NCBI GenBank assembly: GCA_036835375.1
Contig: DAITMB010000068.1
Span: 1-26,557, forward strand
DNA length: 26,557 nucleotides
Source: JANQTF01 sp036835375
Lineage (GTDB): Bacteria > Bacteroidota > Bacteroidia > J057
Direction of reading: 5' to 3'
Shown in pieces: positions 24,021 through 26,557 of the stretch; position 1 is the first letter of the stretch; each line of letters starts with the position of its first letter. The position numbers and the translations under genes were made by a program. Under the pieces are notes generated by a model. It saw only the letters and a program-made list of their open reading frames with translations. It was not told where the DNA came from and ran no database searches.

Positions 24021-24911
24021 TCAACTGTCAGAAGTGACGGTCTCTTGGGCACGAGCATGGGCTTCCTTTGCCTCTCTTTTTTTCTCCCGGCGCAAGACTG
24101 AGGCACTGATCCCGATGCTTACCTCATAGAGACCCGCCAGTGGAATGAAAATTAGGATTTGGGAGAGAATGTCAGGGGGGGTGATCACGGCGGAGAGAAT
24201 TAACAAGATCACAATGGCATGGCGGCGATAGGCCCTCATGAATGCTGGGGTAACGACTCCCAGCTTGGTGAGATAATACACCAAGATCGGCATTTCAAAC
24301 AAAATTCCCCCTGCAAGGGAAATTTGTGTCACCAACGATATCACTGAGCCGATCCGCCACTGGTTTTCGATACCTTCAGAAAGGGTAAATCCTGCCAAAA
24401 ATTGGATGGAGAAAGGGGTGATGATGTAATAGGCAAATACAATCCCAATGAAAAATAGGATGCTCATCACAAAGATATTCCCCTGTAGGCCACGCTGCTC
24501 ATTGACATGTAGTCCAGGCTTCACGAATCGCCATATCTCCCAAAGAATGTAGGGGAATGCCAAAATGATCCCGCCAATCGCCGAAATGCTCATGGCTTTG
24601 AGGAACTTCTCGTAGGGCGTAATCGCCAAAAAAGTCACATCTACTTGCGTACAAAAATTGTCGCTCAGTCGGCAAAATAGGCGATTAAGTGGGAAGTCCA
24701 CGTCGAATGGCTTGAGGATGACTTCGTCCAAGAGCCAGACCCGATTGATGAAAAAGAAGATGCCAAAGAATACCACTGCGCCCAAGATGCGCATCAGGTG
24801 CCACCGGAGTTCTTCCAAGTGATCGAGGAACGACATTTCCGCTTCAGCACTGCTGTCGCTAACTTTCTTTCCACTGCTTCTGCGACTCTTCAATTTTGAT
24901 ATGACTCCCAC
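24021..24911 (-). CDS. tatC: Sec-independent protein translocase TatC
   Basis: A 296-residue inner-membrane protein with six hydrophobic segments, the receptor for twin-arginine signal peptides in the Tat export complex. Conserved features are the N-terminal FLDHLEELRWHLMR, the first periplasmic loop leading to TPYEKFLKAM, the FPYILWEIWRFVKPGLHVNE loop after helix 2, and TPPDILSQILIFIPLAGLYE near the C terminus. The first periplasmic loop is longer than in E. coli and holds a cysteine pair (FCRLSDNFC). The start at 24911 is GTG and gives a Ser/Lys/Arg-rich 25-residue extension; ATG 24836 (MSFLDHLEE) is a good alternative. A basic tail follows the last helix. No tatA/tatB gene is nearby. Confidence 0.93.
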   Translation of the reverse strand: MGVISKLKSRRSSGKKVSDSSAEAEMSFLDHLEELRWHLMRILGAVVFFGIFFFINRVWLLDEVILKPFDVDFPLNRLFCRLSDNFCTQVDVTFLAITPYEKFLKAMSISAIGGIILAFPYILWEIWRFVKPGLHVNEQRGLQGNIFVMSILFFIGIVFAYYIITPFSIQFLAGFTLSEGIENQWRIGSVISLVTQISLAGGILFEMPILVYYLTKLGVVTPAFMRAYRRHAIVILLILSAVITPPDILSQILIFIPLAGLYEVSIGISASVLRREKKREAKEAHARAQETVTSDS

Positions 24912-25036
24912 CCGCTTGCTCTTTGAGGATTTGAAAAATACACCTGAGAACTCCGCTCTATGCCAAGGTCATGTTGCTTGCTCTTACGCATTGTCAAAGC
25001 GTTGGAATCATTCCGCTCGACATCTGCCGATCTCTT

Positions 25037-26350
25037 TTACCAGCGAAACATCGGAAAGGTGTGCATGAATTCATTCACCTCGGCCTTTACCTGCTTGATC
25101 ACAGAATCATCGCTAGGGGCTGAGAGCACCCGATCAATGAAGTCCGCCACTCTGAGCATGTCCTCTTCTCCGAGTCCTCTCGTGGTGAGTGCAGGTGTGC
25201 CCAGGCGCATTCCGCTGGTCGTCATGGGGCTTTCGGTGTCGTAAGGCACCATGTTTTTGTTGATGGTGATGTCGGCCTTGACCAAGGTCGTTTCAGCCAG
25301 CTTGCCGGTCACCTTTTTATTGCGCAGGTCAATCAACATCGAGTGATTGTCCGTACCACCTGAGATCACACCATATCCACGATCCAGCATGGCTTTTGCC
25401 AGCACTTTTGCGTTGGCTGCTACTCGCCGGGTGTAATCGGCATATTCTGGTCGAAGGGCTTCTCCAAATGCGACCGCCTTGGCCGCGATGATGTGCATCA
25501 AGGGTCCGCCTTGGGTACCGGGGAAAACGGCAGTATCGAGGATGGTTCCGATTCGCTTCATTTTTCCATCGGAGGTTGTCAACCCCATCGGATTGGGTCC
25601 ATTCTTACCAACCATGATCAAGCCGCCTCTTGGACCGCGAAGCGTCTTGTGTGTGGTGGTCGTGACGAGGTCACAGTACTCCAATGGATTTTTGAGCAGT
25701 CCGGTGGCGATGAGCCCGGAAGGGTGAGAAATATCTGCCATCAACACAGCACCGACTTCGTCGGCAACTTCCCGAAACACTTCGTAATCCCAATCGCGGG
25801 AGTAAGAGCTGGCCCCCATGATGATGAGCTTTGGCTTTTCGCGTCTGGCTACGTCCCGGACCTGGTCGAGGTCGATCCGACCTGTTTCGCGATGAACGCC
25901 ATAGAAAACAGGACGGTAAGTCTTTCCAGAAAAATTCACTGGTGATCCATGAGTCAAGTGCCCCCCATGTGCCAGATCAAATCCCATGATGGTATCACCC
26001 GCATTTAGCAGCGCCAAAAACACGGCTGCATTGGCTTGCGCTCCAGAGTGAGGCTGCACGTTGGCCCACTCGGCATGAAACAGCGCTTTTACCCGCTCAA
26101 TCGCCATTTCTTCTACTTCGTCCACAAACTGGCAGCCGCCATAATAGCGCTTGCCTGGAAGCCCTTCTGCGTATTTATTGGTCAACACGCTGCCTGCTGC
26201 CCTCATGACGTCTTCGCTAGCAAAGTTTTCTGAAGCAATCAGCTCAATTCCTTCTTGCTGGCGCTGCTCTTCTTTGCGGATGATGGCGAAAGCGAGCTCA
26301 GAAGAGGTAAGGGACTGAGAAGGAATGATAATGGAGTTAGACATGGACAT
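25037..26350 (-). CDS. glyA: Serine hydroxymethyltransferase
   Basis: A 437-residue PLP enzyme converting serine and tetrahydrofolate to glycine and 5,10-methylene-tetrahydrofolate, the main source of one-carbon units. Signature segments are ELIASENFAS, NKYAEGLPGKRYYGG, VQPHSGAQANAAVF, MGFDLAHGGHLTHG, and TTTTHKTLRGPRGG with the Schiff-base lysine K235. The segment before it reads MADISHPSGLIATG, where many other bacteria have ISHIAGL; the Pro-Ser form is usual in Bacteroidota. The start at 26350 or two codons downstream (26344) are both possible. It is a stand-alone gene with a promoter candidate immediately upstream. No terminator is visible before tatC. Confidence 0.97.
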   Translation of the reverse strand: MSMSNSIIIPSQSLTSSELAFAIIRKEEQRQQEGIELIASENFASEDVMRAAGSVLTNKYAEGLPGKRYYGGCQFVDEVEEMAIERVKALFHAEWANVQPHSGAQANAAVFLALLNAGDTIMGFDLAHGGHLTHGSPVNFSGKTYRPVFYGVHRETGRIDLDQVRDVARREKPKLIIMGASSYSRDWDYEVFREVADEVGAVLMADISHPSGLIATGLLKNPLEYCDLVTTTTHKTLRGPRGGLIMVGKNGPNPMGLTTSDGKMKRIGTILDTAVFPGTQGGPLMHIIAAKAVAFGEALRPEYADYTRRVAANAKVLAKAMLDRGYGVISGGTDNHSMLIDLRNKKVTGKLAETTLVKADITINKNMVPYDTESPMTTSGMRLGTPALTTRGLGEEDMLRVADFIDRVLSAPSDDSVIKQVKAEVNEFMHTFPMFRW

Positions 26351-26369
26351 AATCGGATTGATAATTGTT

Positions 26370-26400
26370 CAAATATCGGGAGATTTCAGGGGAAAACCAA
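26370..26400 (-). promoter_or_regulatory. Candidate glyA promoter
   Basis: On the minus strand TTG (26398-26400) lies 20 bases before GATATTTG (26370-26377), one mismatch from TAnnTTTG. The predicted start would leave a leader of about 14 bases before the ATG at 26350. Confidence 0.45.
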
Positions 26401-26557
26401 TGCGAAAAGGCGTGACCTCAAGGCAGTGATTTTCGTTTTTCAGGCGTTGATCATACCGAATGGTCACCTAAGTCGTCTGAGGCAAGCGATATCAACCCTA
26501 GCGACGTGAGAATGTTGGGTGGAGACCCTTCCGCGAACTGATGGACGCCGATCCTGT

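Overview
The window is a piece of a Bacteroidota chromosome, probably a draft assembly because a run of 100 N sits at 18821-18920. The phylum is supported by two proteins with type IX secretion (T9SS) C-terminal sorting domains, a DUF6029 barrel beside an Omp28-type lipoprotein, a Bacteroidota-style serine hydroxymethyltransferase (ISHPSGL around the active site), BatB/BatC proteins, a TPR-membrane-HTH regulator, and several TAnnTTTG-type -7 promoter boxes. Base composition looks balanced, around half GC. Genus cannot be read; Saprospiria- or Cytophagia-like bacteria are a guess.

Layout. 1-551 (+): 3' part of tRNA-Pro(UGG), tRNA-Arg(UCU), a terminator, then an unexplained stretch closed by a second strong terminator. 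577-1371 (-): DUF2797 protein. 1971-10451 (+): five consecutive co-oriented envelope genes: DUF6029 outer-membrane barrel, Omp28-type lipoprotein with a CxxC motif, a secreted CotH-kinase-like protein, a TPR-TM-HTH membrane regulator, and a T9SS-exported protein with a predicted seven-bladed propeller. 10576-13349 (-): two overlapping Opp/Dpp/Yej-type ABC permeases with no binding protein or ATPase nearby. 13737-15110 (+): RtcB-family RNA ligase. 15140-16566 (-): YihX-like HAD phosphatase and a small T9SS-sorted FN3-like protein. 16759-18762 (-): ribosomal protein S1 with a Shine-Dalgarno and a leader hairpin. 18921-20635 (-): OmpA-like/TPR lipoprotein cut by the gap. 20938-22098 (+): YbdL-like methionine aminotransferase. 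22174-23873 (-): batC-batB pair. 24021-24911 (-): tatC. 25037-26350 (-): glyA.

How the genes relate. The right half is mostly housekeeping (translation, one-carbon metabolism, Tat export, RNA ligation). The left-centre run from 1971 to 10451 is the least explained part. The barrel and CxxC lipoprotein look like a functional pair at the outer membrane. The membrane regulator lies directly upstream of the T9SS propeller gene, whose leader carries a perfect 10-bp inverted repeat, so local control is plausible but unproven. I see no CRISPR array, insertion sequence, prophage or classical defence system.
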